A DNA stretch of 64,000 bases, taken from positions 124,001 to 188,000 of the forward strand of contig CALKBV010000010.1 of the NCBI GenBank assembly GCA_937775265.1, in the 5' to 3' direction. Below are positions 9,072 to 18,285 of the stretch, piece by piece (positions within the stretch are counted from its first letter, which is position 1; every line of letters starts with the position of its first letter). The notes beneath the pieces were generated by a model. The model worked only from the letters and a program-made list of their open reading frames with translations. It had not been told where the DNA came from and searched no databases. The position numbers and the translations under genes were made by a program. Source of the DNA: an uncultured Pseudomonadales bacterium. GTDB lineage: Bacteria > Pseudomonadota > Gammaproteobacteria > Pseudomonadales > Azotimanducaceae.

Positions 9072-9605
9072 TCATTGCTTGTTTGAAAGTAAAGTAACGA
9101 GACGGTCCACCATGCTGATTGCGCTGGTTACTACCAGGCCCCAGCCTATCCAAACGAACCAGCTAAAAGGGATTAATGTGATGCCTAGTGTTAGCTGCAT
9201 GACAGGGAATCCGGCGAAGACAAAATAGCTTATCCCGTTGTATTTCCCGAGTGAGCTTGCCTTTAGTGGCTGCCCCGCCAACGCTTTTGAGTCAAGCATG
9301 TATTGTACGAATGCGGCTGGAATGATGCACACCAAAGCGACTGGAGCCCATTCGTGATGGGTAAGAGCAGCAATCGTAAAGGTCACAAAAAAAGCATCAC
9401 TGCCATGGTCCATCAATCCCCCTATTGCCGACGTCAGGTTTTTCTTGCGGGCCAGGTAGCCATCGAGTATGTCGGTAAGGATAGCGGTCCAGAGAATCGC
9501 CACAGCTACGTACCAATTCGAATGGTATACGTTCCACGCCATGATGATCGCCAGTCCTACTCGAGATAAACTCAATAGGTTTGGTAGGGTAAGTATTTGT
9601 GACAT
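9072..9605 (-). CDS. CDP-alcohol phosphatidyltransferase family protein
   Basis: Integral membrane enzyme that transfers a phosphatidyl group from CDP-diacylglycerol to an alcohol, or a related activated-alcohol reaction. The signature D-x2-DG-x2-AR-x8-9-G-x3-D-x3-D is visible in DILDGYLARKKN followed by GGLMDHGSD at about residues 45-75. At 177 residues it has normal length for PgsA-like enzymes, with four or more further hydrophobic segments. It converges on the frameshifted membrane protein with a 9-bp gap. The exact headgroup (glycerol phosphate, inositol phosphate, other) is not determinable. Its neighbours suggest a non-housekeeping lipid, so pgsA is not assigned. Confidence 0.85.
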   Translation of the reverse strand: MSQILTLPNLLSLSRVGLAIIMAWNVYHSNWYVAVAILWTAILTDILDGYLARKKNLTSAIGGLMDHGSDAFFVTFTIAALTHHEWAPVALVCIIPAAFVQYMLDSKALAGQPLKASSLGKYNGISYFVFAGFPVMQLTLGITLIPFSWFVWIGWGLVVTSAISMVDRLVTLLSNKQ

Positions 9606-9708
9606 TCACATTGGCGGTGTTAGATAAAGAACGCATAATGCCACATTACAACTTGCTTAACGTAACTTGTCTGCGGGACCTTGCGTTAAATGATGAGAAA
9701 GACACAGC

Positions 9709-10596
9709 ATGCGATTACTGATAACAGGCGCGAACGGACACCTCGGAATCCGCTTGATTCGCCGAATAAATGAAACACGACCTAATGATGAGGTTGTTGC
9801 CATTGTCCGATCCGAAAAAGCGGCAGCGGCGCTCCGTCAGGAAGGGCTTGAAGTAAATATTCGGGTAGTCAGTTATACGGATTCTGCTGGCATCAACCTG
9901 GCGGGGCAGGGTGCTGAGGTCATTATTCACCTGGTGGGAATTATAAAGGAATCTGCCACCAACACCTTTGAAATGGCACACCAAAAAACTTCGGCAGCGT
10001 TAGTCGAAGCTAACCTTGATGCCAGTCACATCGTGACGCTGGGAATCCTGGGAAGTGAGCATTCGTCAGACAATAGCTGCTTTGTATCAAGAGCAGCTTC
10101 CGATGCTATTCTCCAGGCCGGTCCCATTCCAACCACTGTCATCAGGGTCCCTATGGTGCTTGGTCCCGGAGACTATGCATCCCGGGCTCTCGCGAAAAAT
10201 GGTGCATCAGGCCTGGCATTATGTTTTAGAAGCAGCAGTCTTGAGCAACCCATCTATAGTATGGATGTGGTCGATGCCATTATGTCTGCTGTGTCCCTGA
10301 TACCCGCGGACCGAATTATCGAACTTGCTGGCCCGGAATCATTAATGCGAAAGGCGTTGATCGAACGAGCGGGTAGGTTGCTCGGTAACAAACCGACAGT
10401 CATATCTTTACCGATAGCGCTAGGGTACTCGCTAGCCTGGGTTTTCGAAAAAACAAGTTCCAACCCGCCAGTTACAAGGGCCATGCTGGGTGTGCTTGAC
10501 CATGACGATGCCATCAATACCAGGGCCGCCACTAATCTGCTTGGGTTAACGCTCACACCTCTGGATGAAATGTTGCGGAACGTTTTAATGGACTGA
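9709..10596 (+). CDS. NAD(P)-binding epimerase-like protein (NDUFA9/atypical SDR type)
   Basis: Rossmann-fold protein of the extended or atypical short-chain dehydrogenase superfamily. The N-terminus MRLLITGANGHLGIRLIRRI contains the GxxGxxG dinucleotide motif. VEIIHLVGIIKES resembles the strand-4 region, and TTVIRVPMVLGPGDYAS the substrate-side loop. No clear Tyr-x3-Lys catalytic pair is seen, as in NDUFA9-like and quinone-reductase-like members that often bind NAD(P)H without classic epimerase chemistry. Length 295, usual. The last 12 bp overlap the end of the convergent sirtuin gene. Substrate unknown. Confidence 0.8.
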   Translation: MRLLITGANGHLGIRLIRRINETRPNDEVVAIVRSEKAAAALRQEGLEVNIRVVSYTDSAGINLAGQGAEVIIHLVGIIKESATNTFEMAHQKTSAALVEANLDASHIVTLGILGSEHSSDNSCFVSRAASDAILQAGPIPTTVIRVPMVLGPGDYASRALAKNGASGLALCFRSSSLEQPIYSMDVVDAIMSAVSLIPADRIIELAGPESLMRKALIERAGRLLGNKPTVISLPIALGYSLAWVFEKTSSNPPVTRAMLGVLDHDDAINTRAATNLLGLTLTPLDEMLRNVLMD

Positions 10597-11442
10597 TGAG
10601 ATGATGTTTTTGAGGACGGGTGTCAGTACGTCATCAGAATCGCTACGGACGATAGTCTGGATCAGCTCGTCTCCACGGGATAGGCCGGGATTGATCGATG
10701 CGATTGGTTTGCCCTGCTGCGCCGCATAACGGCAGAACCGGTAGCCGGAAAATACTTTCAGCGAAGTACCGACGATAAGCATGCCATCGCTGTCATCGAT
10801 ACCGTCATAGACGCGCTGCACAATGGACTTGTTTACGTTGTCTCCAAAGAACACCACATTGGGTTTCAATATCCCGCCGCAATTTTCGCAGGGTGGAACT
10901 GCAACACAGGGTACTGAATCTTCTGCGACCTCAGCATCGCCATCGGGTGCTATCTCACCTTGCTGGGAAAAAGACGGGTTCAGCAACGTCAGTTTCGATT
11001 GCAGGGCGTGCCTTGGGATCACCTTCTGGCAACACATGCAGATTACTTCATCGAGTCGGCCATGAAGATCAATGACGCTTCGTGATCCTGCATGTTGATG
11101 CAGTCGATCCACATTTTGTGTTACGACCATCTTCACGATTTTGCGTCGCTCCAGTTCCGCGATGGCATGGTGGCTGGGCGATGGGACAGCCGAAGCTACA
11201 GCGGGCCAGCCGCTGTAGCTTCGAAGCCAGTACCGTTGTCGTGCTGATTTCCTCGACATAAAGTCCTGGTGTTGTATTGGGTTACTACGCTTCCAATTTC
11301 CGGCTTTGTCACGATAGGTCGGGATGCCGCTACCAACGCTGATGCCAGCACCAGATAAAACGACCAGGTTACGCTTGTCTGCCAGGAAGTCCTGCAGGCG
11401 TTGCAGGTCATCACGGTCAGGGCGCTTTGAAGACTCGGCCAT
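10585..11442 (-). CDS. SIR2-family NAD-dependent protein deacylase
   Basis: Sirtuin that removes acyl groups from protein lysines while consuming NAD and releasing nicotinamide. Sequence marks: NAD-binding VLSGAGISVGSGIPTYRD near residues 32-50, TQNVDRLHQHAG near 110, the catalytic histidine in DLHGR, a zinc site formed by CMCC and CENC, and KPNVVFFGDNV followed by LIVGTSLKVFSGYRF. Length 285. The insert between the cysteine pairs is longer than in CobB and Asp/Gly rich. In a genome rich in acyl-CoA enzymes, reversal of lysine acylation is a sensible role. Monocistronic as far as I can see. Confidence 0.92.
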   Translation of the reverse strand: MAESSKRPDRDDLQRLQDFLADKRNLVVLSGAGISVGSGIPTYRDKAGNWKRSNPIQHQDFMSRKSARQRYWLRSYSGWPAVASAVPSPSHHAIAELERRKIVKMVVTQNVDRLHQHAGSRSVIDLHGRLDEVICMCCQKVIPRHALQSKLTLLNPSFSQQGEIAPDGDAEVAEDSVPCVAVPPCENCGGILKPNVVFFGDNVNKSIVQRVYDGIDDSDGMLIVGTSLKVFSGYRFCRYAAQQGKPIASINPGLSRGDELIQTIVRSDSDDVLTPVLKNIISSVH

Positions 11443-12237
11443 CTTTCATCTCAAACGGTACATGTTGCATAAGACTGATGTCTTCTAACAGGTTTCTTTT
11501 ATAGCAATGATATCTGCCAGCTTGTATGCGTCCAATGTGACTGGACGAGCTCTATTCAACCATATTCGGTTGGGTATGACATAATCTAGAGATCTCGAGA
11601 GAACATAACGTTACTGAACTCGTCTTTGAAGAAACAGCACAGATTGACGCTCCAACTCCTGGACTCAGTCACCTCTGGGTGTTGACACAGCTGGACCGCA
11701 CTGGGCTGTCACATTCGCTGCTTGGGTTCGGGGCATTTTGATACTGACAATCATCGCGATTATCATGTCGATTGTGGTGCGCTACCCGGATCCGGACATG
11801 TACCGGAACTCGATCGCTTTTACCGCCATCAGCCGTTTTTCTAATTTTTTATCTGGCAATGGGCCGAGGCTGGCACCGCGACCTGTTGCGGTTTCTGTCG
11901 ACCTGCAGCTAAATGATACGGTCAATATTTGGCATTCGAACCTGCTGTTGGCAGCATTGTAATTTTTCTACTATGTTCAATGGATACTCATTATCTTCTC
12001 TATTGATGTCCCCCGGAACTGATTGGTACGGTATAGTGACCGCAGGACGACCTGCTCACGCGACTATTCAAAGGCTATTGAGGGACGATTTAGTTTTTGT
12101 CGCAACCAGAAGGGATTTTGTGGCAGATTGCCCTGGTACCTGAAGTTCAGTAAACACGGGGCTCAGGTTGTTACAGTTTCAATTAAAATACGCTATCGTT
12201 TCAACACAAAAATATAGCTTAGTGAGGCATCAAACTC
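11443..12237. other. 795-bp stretch without a confident gene
   Basis: Three short plus-strand ORFs occur (11738-11962, 11913-12143, 12023-12217). The first, with its open upstream extension, encodes a hydrophobic helix (RGILILTIIAIIMSIVV) and a C-terminal segment I do not recognise. It starts with TTG, has no clear ribosome site and could be a remnant of a small membrane protein. No tRNA or repeat was found. A weak promoter-like CATAAT lies near 11578. Confidence 0.4.
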
Positions 12238-12606
12238 ATGGAATGTCCGAAGTGTTATGGGGAGATGAGTACCGTCCTGAACGAGGAGACGAAGGTAGAA
12301 CAATGCCAAAACTGCCTTGGTTTGTATTTTGACCAACTCACTCAGGAATTATTGCCTGGGTTATTTGGTAAAGAAGAAATCGACTCAGGCAGCCATGAGG
12401 TCGGGTCCAGATACGACGAACTGGTTTATGTGGACTGTCCGAAGTGCGATAAGATCATGGATCAGCGTAAACTGGAAGATCCTCTGAGCATTCGGTTTGA
12501 GTGTTGCCCGACGTGCAATGCGACTTTTCTGGATGCTGGCGAGTTAAGACAGTACCTCTCTGCTGAATACATGGAGGAGTTTAAATCTCTTCTTCCAGGG
12601 AAATAG
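12238..12606 (+). CDS. Double zinc-ribbon protein (zf-TFIIB type)
   Basis: Small cytosolic protein of 122 residues with two TFIIB-like zinc ribbons: CPKC...CQNC at about residues 3-24 and CPKC...CPTC at about residues 65-90, each followed by the family's aromatic/acidic patch (GLYFDQ and ATFLDAGEL). Such proteins are common and uncharacterised in proteobacteria; a nucleic-acid or protein-binding role is usually supposed. It is preceded by a GAGG sequence about 12 bp before ATG and followed by a strong hairpin terminator. Confidence 0.85.
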   Translation: MECPKCYGEMSTVLNEETKVEQCQNCLGLYFDQLTQELLPGLFGKEEIDSGSHEVGSRYDELVYVDCPKCDKIMDQRKLEDPLSIRFECCPTCNATFLDAGELRQYLSAEYMEEFKSLLPGK

Positions 12607-12621
12607 TCAGAATTTTTTGAG

Positions 12622-12647
12622 AAAAAGGGGCCATTGGCCCCTTTTTT
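12622..12647. terminator. Bidirectional rho-independent terminator
   Basis: Perfect GGGGCC-ATT-GGCCCC stem (12627-12641) flanked by A5 on the left and T6 on the right. It lies between the convergent zinc-ribbon and luciferase-like genes and would serve both. Confidence 0.9.
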
Positions 12648-12654
12648 CTTTCGG

Positions 12655-13707
12655 TCAGAGAGCCTTCGCGATCAAGTTGTTAAGTTTGTCACAGTTAGAG
12701 ACTCGTTCAGCGGTCGTCGTTCCAAGAAAGCCTACGTTGAGTGACGTAACGCCATGCTCTTTCAAAGCCTGCAGACGATCAACGACGAATCCCTCAGGAC
12801 CAACCAGTGAAGTGGCTTCTAGGTAAGAGTCCGGAATGGCAGCCTCTGCTGCTGATTTTCGACCAGCAAGAAAGAGATTCTGGATATTTTCTGCTTCTTC
12901 TTCATAGCCGTATTTTCGGAATACCTGGTTGTAGAAATTCTTCTCTTTCGCACCCATACCACCAACATATAATGCTATCCCAGGTCGTGACATGTCGCGG
13001 TAGGACTCAAGGCCATCTCCGATCGCGACTGCTCCTCCTGCGTAGATGTCCAGGGGTGGCCGTCCCGGGTCGCGCTTGGCATTACCTTTCTTCAATGCCT
13101 CGCCCCAGACAGAATCTGCGCCTTCCGCCATGTAGAAAGCAGGTAGCCAGGCATCGGCAAGCTCTGCTGTCATCTCAACACTTTTCTCGCCGAGGGTTGC
13201 AAGCGCAATCGGAATTTCTTCCCGATATGGGTGGTTAATTATCTTAAGGGGTATACCAAGTCCCGTGCCCTGTTCGCGCGGTAGTGGAATTTGGTATTTC
13301 TTCCCTTGATACTGGAGTTTATCTTCCCTTAGCCAGATATTGCGGCAGATCTCGATCGTTTCTCGAAGTCTTGTCATCGGTGCGTCGTAGGGCAACCCAT
13401 GAAAACCTTCAATTACCTGAGGCCCTGAAGCACCTAATCCAAGCATGCATCGCCCTTCGGAAAGCGCGTCGATGCCTGCTGCAGTCATGGCCATCAGGGC
13501 CGGCGTTCTGCTATAAACGTTGAGGATTCCTGAAGCGATAGTAACTTTCTCGGTTTTAGCGGCGATATAGCCCATCGCGGAGACGCCATCGAATGAATAG
13601 GCTTCTGGGACCCAAACGACATCCAGGCCGGCTTTTTCCATTTCCACAATTTCTTTTGTCGCGCCGACGTAGCCCTGCGCGTAACTCATCAAGGTAGAGA
13701 TTTTCAT
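12655..13707 (-). CDS. LLM-class (F420-type) oxidoreductase
   Basis: Luciferase-like TIM-barrel oxidoreductase of about 350 residues. I start it at ATG 13707 (MKISTLMSYAQGYVGA) rather than 13788, because the 27 extra residues are unlike the family and would run almost to the MATE gene. It has VWVPEAYSFDGVSAMGYIAA, TIASGILNVYSRTPALMAM and MLGLGASGPQVIEGFHG, close to proteins named F420-dependent oxidoreductases; whether F420 or FMN is the cofactor here cannot be told. It is downstream of the MATE gene on the same strand (58-bp gap), so they may be co-transcribed. Its end is at the shared hairpin. Confidence 0.87.
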   Translation of the reverse strand: MKISTLMSYAQGYVGATKEIVEMEKAGLDVVWVPEAYSFDGVSAMGYIAAKTEKVTIASGILNVYSRTPALMAMTAAGIDALSEGRCMLGLGASGPQVIEGFHGLPYDAPMTRLRETIEICRNIWLREDKLQYQGKKYQIPLPREQGTGLGIPLKIINHPYREEIPIALATLGEKSVEMTAELADAWLPAFYMAEGADSVWGEALKKGNAKRDPGRPPLDIYAGGAVAIGDGLESYRDMSRPGIALYVGGMGAKEKNFYNQVFRKYGYEEEAENIQNLFLAGRKSAAEAAIPDSYLEATSLVGPEGFVVDRLQALKEHGVTSLNVGFLGTTTAERVSNCDKLNNLIAKAL

Positions 13708-13765
13708 TGTTGAATCCGTATTGTCAGAGCGACAAAGTTTACGGTGACTGGCACCGGAAAAGCAA

Positions 13766-15082
13766 TTAGGAACATCGGGCCCTGACATTGGGCAGGTAAT
13801 ACCAAAGAGTTAGTGCACGAGCGACGAAATACACATGTAGCGACAGCCATAATCCATGATTCAGAAAAACCGGTGTTAAGAGGTACCAGGCTGCAAGGTA
13901 AGCCAGTAATGAGAACAGCATGGCGTTGCGCATCTCACGAGTGCAAGTCGCTCCGATGAAGACGCCATCCAGCAAATAACACCAAAGTGAAATGACAGGT
14001 GCAGCGACTGCCCAGAGCAGATAGGTTCTGGTTGTATCCCTTACCTCACTGACGTTTGTGAGTAGATCAATCATGGCTGGCCCCGCCAGGAAAATAGCCA
14101 TTGTGAGGATAGTGGCCGTCAAGAGCCCCAACTCATTGATATAACGAAGCGTGCGGTCAAAACCGTTCCGATTTTTTGCGCCAACGGCGGTTCCGACGAG
14201 GCTTTCGGCAGCAAGCGCGTAACCATCCAGGAAGAAGGCAGAAAAACTCACGAATTGCATCAGGATTGCGTTGGTTGCGAGCATAACGTCGCCCGATTTC
14301 GCACCTTCGTTGGTAAACCAAGCGAAGGCGAAGATCAGGGACAAGGTTCTGATCATAATATCTCTGTTAACACTAAGGGTTCGGAGGATCGCCTGAACAT
14401 CTTTCAGGATGCTCATTGGGACGCTGATGCTGCCGTAGCTATCGCTCATATGCCGAAAGACGATGTAAATTCCGACGGTAGTCGCCAGAATCTCTGCGAT
14501 GACGGTCGCCGTAGCAATGCCGGCTACACCCCAACCAAACCCAACTACGAATACGAAATCCAGAGCGATGTTGGTCCCGTTGAGTAATAGCTGTAACCAT
14601 AGGATGGTTTTGGATTTCTGGTGGCCCAGCAGGTAACCCATCACCACGAGATGGGTAAGGCTAAGGGGGGCTGTCCATATCCTGATGCCGAAATAGGTAG
14701 CGGCAGCCTCCTCAACGGCTGGACTTCCATCAATGACTGAAAATGCGAACCCAGCGAGGACATTCTGGAGTAGCAATAGAATTAACCCGATACTGATTGC
14801 AAGGATCAAGGCTCTATAGAATGCGGCTTTAGTTCCATCGTTGTCTTCTGCGCCGCGGCACTGGGCGATCAGTCCGGTGGTACCCATTCGCAGAAACCCA
14901 AATCCCCAGTAGATGAAACTGAAAATCATCGCACCAATAGCAATAGCCCCGATCAGCGCCGGGTTTCCGAGATTTCCAATGACCGCGGTATCAACCAGCC
15001 CCAACAGCGGAGTGGAAAGATTGGAAAGTATGATGGGCCACGCGATGTAGAGCACGCTTTTGCGGGTGAGGGATTTGTTCAT
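13766..15082 (-). CDS. MATE-family exporter (DinF/NorM-like)
   Basis: Inner-membrane multidrug and toxin extrusion transporter that expels organic cations or other compounds with Na+ or H+. About 438 residues and twelve predicted helices in two homologous halves. Typical features are IAWPIILSNLSTPLLGLVDT and NLGNPALIGAIAIG at the N-terminus, in line with the DinF subgroup. The ORF track starts at a TTG (15100); I prefer ATG at 15082. It is transcribed away from the ribbon-helix-helix gene. Confidence 0.92.
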   Translation of the reverse strand: MNKSLTRKSVLYIAWPIILSNLSTPLLGLVDTAVIGNLGNPALIGAIAIGAMIFSFIYWGFGFLRMGTTGLIAQCRGAEDNDGTKAAFYRALILAISIGLILLLLQNVLAGFAFSVIDGSPAVEEAAATYFGIRIWTAPLSLTHLVVMGYLLGHQKSKTILWLQLLLNGTNIALDFVFVVGFGWGVAGIATATVIAEILATTVGIYIVFRHMSDSYGSISVPMSILKDVQAILRTLSVNRDIMIRTLSLIFAFAWFTNEGAKSGDVMLATNAILMQFVSFSAFFLDGYALAAESLVGTAVGAKNRNGFDRTLRYINELGLLTATILTMAIFLAGPAMIDLLTNVSEVRDTTRTYLLWAVAAPVISLWCYLLDGVFIGATCTREMRNAMLFSLLAYLAAWYLLTPVFLNHGLWLSLHVYFVARALTLWYYLPNVRARCS

Positions 15083-15222
15083 AGAGTAATTGAAGAACAA
15101 GGTTGTGCGATTATAGCATTCTGAGGGCAGGGCGAGCTCACCAGGACATCACTTTAGTAAGCAGCTATGTACACGACTAAAGAGTATAATGGACCAACCA
15201 TGTCTCGTTGCAAGGAACTCAA

Positions 15223-15423
15223 ATGGCACAAGCTGAACAAGTGAAGTTTGTATTAAGACTGCCGGCATCGCTCCATCGGAAAATCAAAAGGAGTGCTAAA
15301 GCAGATAACACTTCGATGAACAAGAAAATTACGAATATTTTAAATCAGTCCTTCGCTGATTCTTCTGTTGAAGTCACGTTGAATGATCTGATTAAAAGGC
15401 TAGAGAAAAAGAAAGTTATCTAG
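15223..15423 (+). CDS. Arc-type ribbon-helix-helix DNA-binding protein
   Basis: A 66-residue protein beginning QVKFVLRLPASLHRKIKRSA, the beta-strand and first helix of an Arc/MetJ-like ribbon-helix-helix, followed by a second helix (NTSMNKKITNILNQSF) and a charged tail ending LEKKKVI. It should bind DNA as a dimer. I take ATG 15223 with AAGGAAC just upstream; the track's 15208 start is TTG. A TATAAT at 15185-15190 may be its -10 box, though no good -35 is visible. No toxin gene adjoins it, so I do not call it an antitoxin. It could be an orphan regulator. Confidence 0.75.
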   Translation: MAQAEQVKFVLRLPASLHRKIKRSAKADNTSMNKKITNILNQSFADSSVEVTLNDLIKRLEKKKVI

Positions 15424-15506
15424 CGCTGTTTGCGGCACTGCGCATCCAGCTCGTCTTACCCGTTCCTGAAGTAGTCGTCATGGATGATTTGGCTGTCGCT
15501 ATAACC

Positions 15507-15523
15507 CGGACCTACTAGGTCCG
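15507..15523. terminator. Short hairpin between convergent genes
   Basis: CGGACCT-ACT-AGGTCCG is a perfect 7-bp stem with a 3-nt loop, followed on the plus strand by an AT-rich ATTATTATTCTTT run. It fits a weak terminator for the ribbon-helix-helix gene. Confidence 0.5.
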
Positions 15524-15559
15524 TCATTATTATTCTTTCACTTAGGATATTGGTCTTTG

Positions 15560-16891
15560 CTAATCTGTCAGGAGGTGCAGAACTCCCTGTGTGTCGAAAA
15601 CCAGCGTGTAACTGACTCCTGCCTGCTGCGTGTTACTCATGCTGGCGAGCGTTTCAGTGTTGTCTGAGTTTCGCACAACGTATTCGACTTCATTGGCTAT
15701 GGATTCGATATTCTGCTGTGCTGCGAAACTGATATCGTTTAGCAGAGCAGGAACCTCATCCAGGTCCTGGCCGGTCCGCAGAATGTAGACGTCAACAAGC
15801 TCATTGCTACCGTTAATAAATTTAAACAGTACTCGGTCACGAACAAGACGAAAGGAATCAATGGCGATGAGCGAGCGGGTGACTGAAGTGGCATCAGTGG
15901 TATTGTTCTCAAAGGTGTAAATCGATTGGAATGCTCCTCCCCTTATCGTTACAGGGCCTGGGCTTTCTTCCAGAATAGTGTCACTGGCATCAGTAATTTT
16001 GAATTCGAAGCTGCCGTTTTCGGATTCCTCTGAGCTGCTGCGGGTCTGTTTGTTGATATTCGGGTACACAGCAGTTCCCAGCATTGCAGTTACAGGGGAT
16101 TGTTCTGAGTAATTCCCAATCCTGACGGATGCAGGCTGGGATTCGTCCAGAATGGTTGAGCCATTTGAGCCTATGGTCCGTACCACATTAGCGTGGGTCG
16201 CTCCATCGGGTCCGAAGTCATCGACCAACGCGTAAAAGTCTTCCGTCTTGTCAAAAATTTCGAGCGAGCCGCTATCGAATAACAATTCGTTTGAGCCAGC
16301 GACTGTGATTCGAATTTGCTGGTCGGGTCCGGCATCTACGGAAAATCTGCTGGTAAAATTGCCTGAAGTGACAGTGGCTAGAGGGGCTGCGTCAGTGAGC
16401 GTTGCGCCCAGGTCCGTGAGGTAAATGTCTACCATGGGGTGATTGGTCAGGTTAGACGCGAACCAGATATCTGCGACACCTGCTGGGCGATTACTCGAAA
16501 GGATAAAGGGAGCGTCTACGATTTGGATATTCGGTTGACTCAGGCTGCCCATCCACAGGTAGGTCGACAGTGCGTCTTCGAGAATTGGCTGGTTATCGCC
16601 TTCGGCGACAGTCACTTCGTCGTCATTGGAGTCCAGGTACGCTATTCGCCAGTCATACCTGTCGGCCGGAATTTGTCCAACTTCTTGAGCTAATGGAAAG
16701 GGGACCACTGCTCTGTCCCGTCCATGGAACATAGTGACCTCGGGGCTGTCGGGCATCATGTTGACGAACTGGACGTAGCCAGATTTAGAAATAAAATCTG
16801 TGTCTTCATTAAAACCTGAGTCAGAACCACAGGCGCTTAGCAGAAGAATGGCGAGCAGCAAAAGACCTGACTGCGTATTCCGGGTAGGCAT
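15560..16891 (-). CDS. DUF4397-containing lipoprotein
   Basis: Exported lipoprotein of 443 residues. The N-terminus has a short charged start, a hydrophobic stretch (LLLLAILLLSAC) and a lipobox with cysteine at about residue 21. The rest is beta-rich, with repeated VQFVNMMPDSPEVTMF, VDIYLTDLGATL and VRIGNYSEQSPVTAML stretches, like the repeated DUF4397 domain found in secreted bacterial proteins of unknown role. It probably sits on the outer membrane. Monocistronic. Confidence 0.8.
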   Translation of the reverse strand: MPTRNTQSGLLLLAILLLSACGSDSGFNEDTDFISKSGYVQFVNMMPDSPEVTMFHGRDRAVVPFPLAQEVGQIPADRYDWRIAYLDSNDDEVTVAEGDNQPILEDALSTYLWMGSLSQPNIQIVDAPFILSSNRPAGVADIWFASNLTNHPMVDIYLTDLGATLTDAAPLATVTSGNFTSRFSVDAGPDQQIRITVAGSNELLFDSGSLEIFDKTEDFYALVDDFGPDGATHANVVRTIGSNGSTILDESQPASVRIGNYSEQSPVTAMLGTAVYPNINKQTRSSSEESENGSFEFKITDASDTILEESPGPVTIRGGAFQSIYTFENNTTDATSVTRSLIAIDSFRLVRDRVLFKFINGSNELVDVYILRTGQDLDEVPALLNDISFAAQQNIESIANEVEYVVRNSDNTETLASMSNTQQAGVSYTLVFDTQGVLHLLTD

Positions 16892-17030
16892 GTTTCGAAC
16901 CGCACGATTAAAAAGAGGTGATGCTATCGTTAACTGCCCCCAGAGTCGAGTTGGATTGTCTGCTGGAGCATTCCAGTAAGTGGGTAAGTATGTAATGCTT
17001 TATACCTTTGGTTGAACTAAGGAGCGGATC

Positions 17031-18194
17031 ATGCAGTTGCAGGTGAATGAGGAAGACCGGCGATTCCAGGAGGAGGTCAGGACTTTTTTGTCAGAACACC
17101 TCGATCTAGATCTTAGCCGCAAGGTGAAACTCGGCTATCCAATTTCCAAGGAAGAGCAGGACGGCTGGACACGGACCCTAAATGCCAGGGGTTGGGCAGC
17201 ACCTAATTGGCCGGTCGAGGTTGGTGGGCCAGGATGGACCATGCTTCGCAGGCACCTGTTTGATATTGAAATGAAAATGCATCACGCACCTGAACTTCAA
17301 GGGTTTGGCTTTTCCATGGTGGGACCGGCGATTATTAAATATGGCACGCAGGAGCAGCAGAACTATTATTTGCCGATGATTCTGAATGCTGATATTTCCT
17401 GGTGTCAGGGATACTCGGAACCGCAGTCTGGCTCAGACCTGGCGTCGGTCAGGACCAGAGCGGTGGTTGACGGTGATGACTATGTTGTCAGCGGTTCTAA
17501 AATCTGGACCAGTGCCGCAGAACGTGCTGATCACATTTTCATGTTGGTACGCACCGATACGGAGGCCAAGCCGCAGTTGGGCATTACCTTTCTGCTGATG
17601 GAAATGAATGACCCTGGAATTACTGTTAAGCCGTTGCTGGCATTTAACGGTAAGCGACTCTGGAACCAGGTGTTCTTTGATCAGGTTCGAGTGCCCAGAG
17701 CGAACAGGCTGGGTGAAGAAAACAGAGGCTGGAGCGTAGCAAAGAATTTACTTGGCAATGAGCGTTTGCTGGTGTCCAGGGTCGCAGAGAACCGAAGAAT
17801 GTTGTCGAATATTATGAGCGCTCTAAGTGAAGATCCACGGAAGGCTTCATTCAAAAGGAGTTTGGCAGCTTTGGTGATACGGCTTGAAGCGCTGGATGCA
17901 ACAGCGCTGCGTTTGCTAACAAAATTCGATAAGGGCCATGAAATAGGTGCAGAGCCGTCCATGTTGAAGTTGAAGGGCAGCCAGCTCGTACAGGATATGG
18001 ATAGAATGCTCTATGAGATAGTTGGCTATTGTGGGTTACCGCAGGATTCAACGATGCGGGAGGGCGGTCCGGCGGGCGCCGAGATTGCTGACATGGTGGC
18101 AAGTGGCTTGTTCCACCATCGTGGTTACACGATTGCGGGAGGTACAAGCGAGATCCAACATAACATCATTGCCCAGCAGGTGCTGGGACTATAA
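17031..18194 (+). CDS. Acyl-CoA dehydrogenase
   Basis: FAD enzyme oxidising acyl-CoA to 2-enoyl-CoA. Length 387, normal. It has the N-terminal helical domain (LQVNEEDRRFQEEVRTFLSE), the FAD/substrate loop WCQGYSEPQSGSDLASVRT at about 125-145, WTSAAERADHIF, and the C-terminal helical domain ending GGTSEIQHNIIAQQVLGL. The GWAAPNWPVEVGGPGW start resembles the group annotated as large subunit of dicarboxylyl (pimeloyl) or cyclic acyl-CoA dehydrogenases, which often act with a small partner subunit. No such partner is adjacent. It has ATG with AAGGAG 9 bp upstream. Confidence 0.92.
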   Translation: MQLQVNEEDRRFQEEVRTFLSEHLDLDLSRKVKLGYPISKEEQDGWTRTLNARGWAAPNWPVEVGGPGWTMLRRHLFDIEMKMHHAPELQGFGFSMVGPAIIKYGTQEQQNYYLPMILNADISWCQGYSEPQSGSDLASVRTRAVVDGDDYVVSGSKIWTSAAERADHIFMLVRTDTEAKPQLGITFLLMEMNDPGITVKPLLAFNGKRLWNQVFFDQVRVPRANRLGEENRGWSVAKNLLGNERLLVSRVAENRRMLSNIMSALSEDPRKASFKRSLAALVIRLEALDATALRLLTKFDKGHEIGAEPSMLKLKGSQLVQDMDRMLYEIVGYCGLPQDSTMREGGPAGAEIADMVASGLFHHRGYTIAGGTSEIQHNIIAQQVLGL

Positions 18195-18285
18195 GCAGTG
18201 GTATTTAGCAGCCTCGGAGGATACGCCTGCGTGAGTGATCTCTTTCGTCAGGTCGTTATCCCTGGCTCAGAAACCCAGCGATGCT

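Noticed and set aside
11738-12217. Three short ORFs as genes
   Set aside because: No recognisable families, TTG start for the first, mutually overlapping frames and no clear ribosome sites.
15223-15423. Antitoxin of a toxin-antitoxin module
   Set aside because: It is a ribbon-helix-helix protein, but no small toxin gene is next to it.
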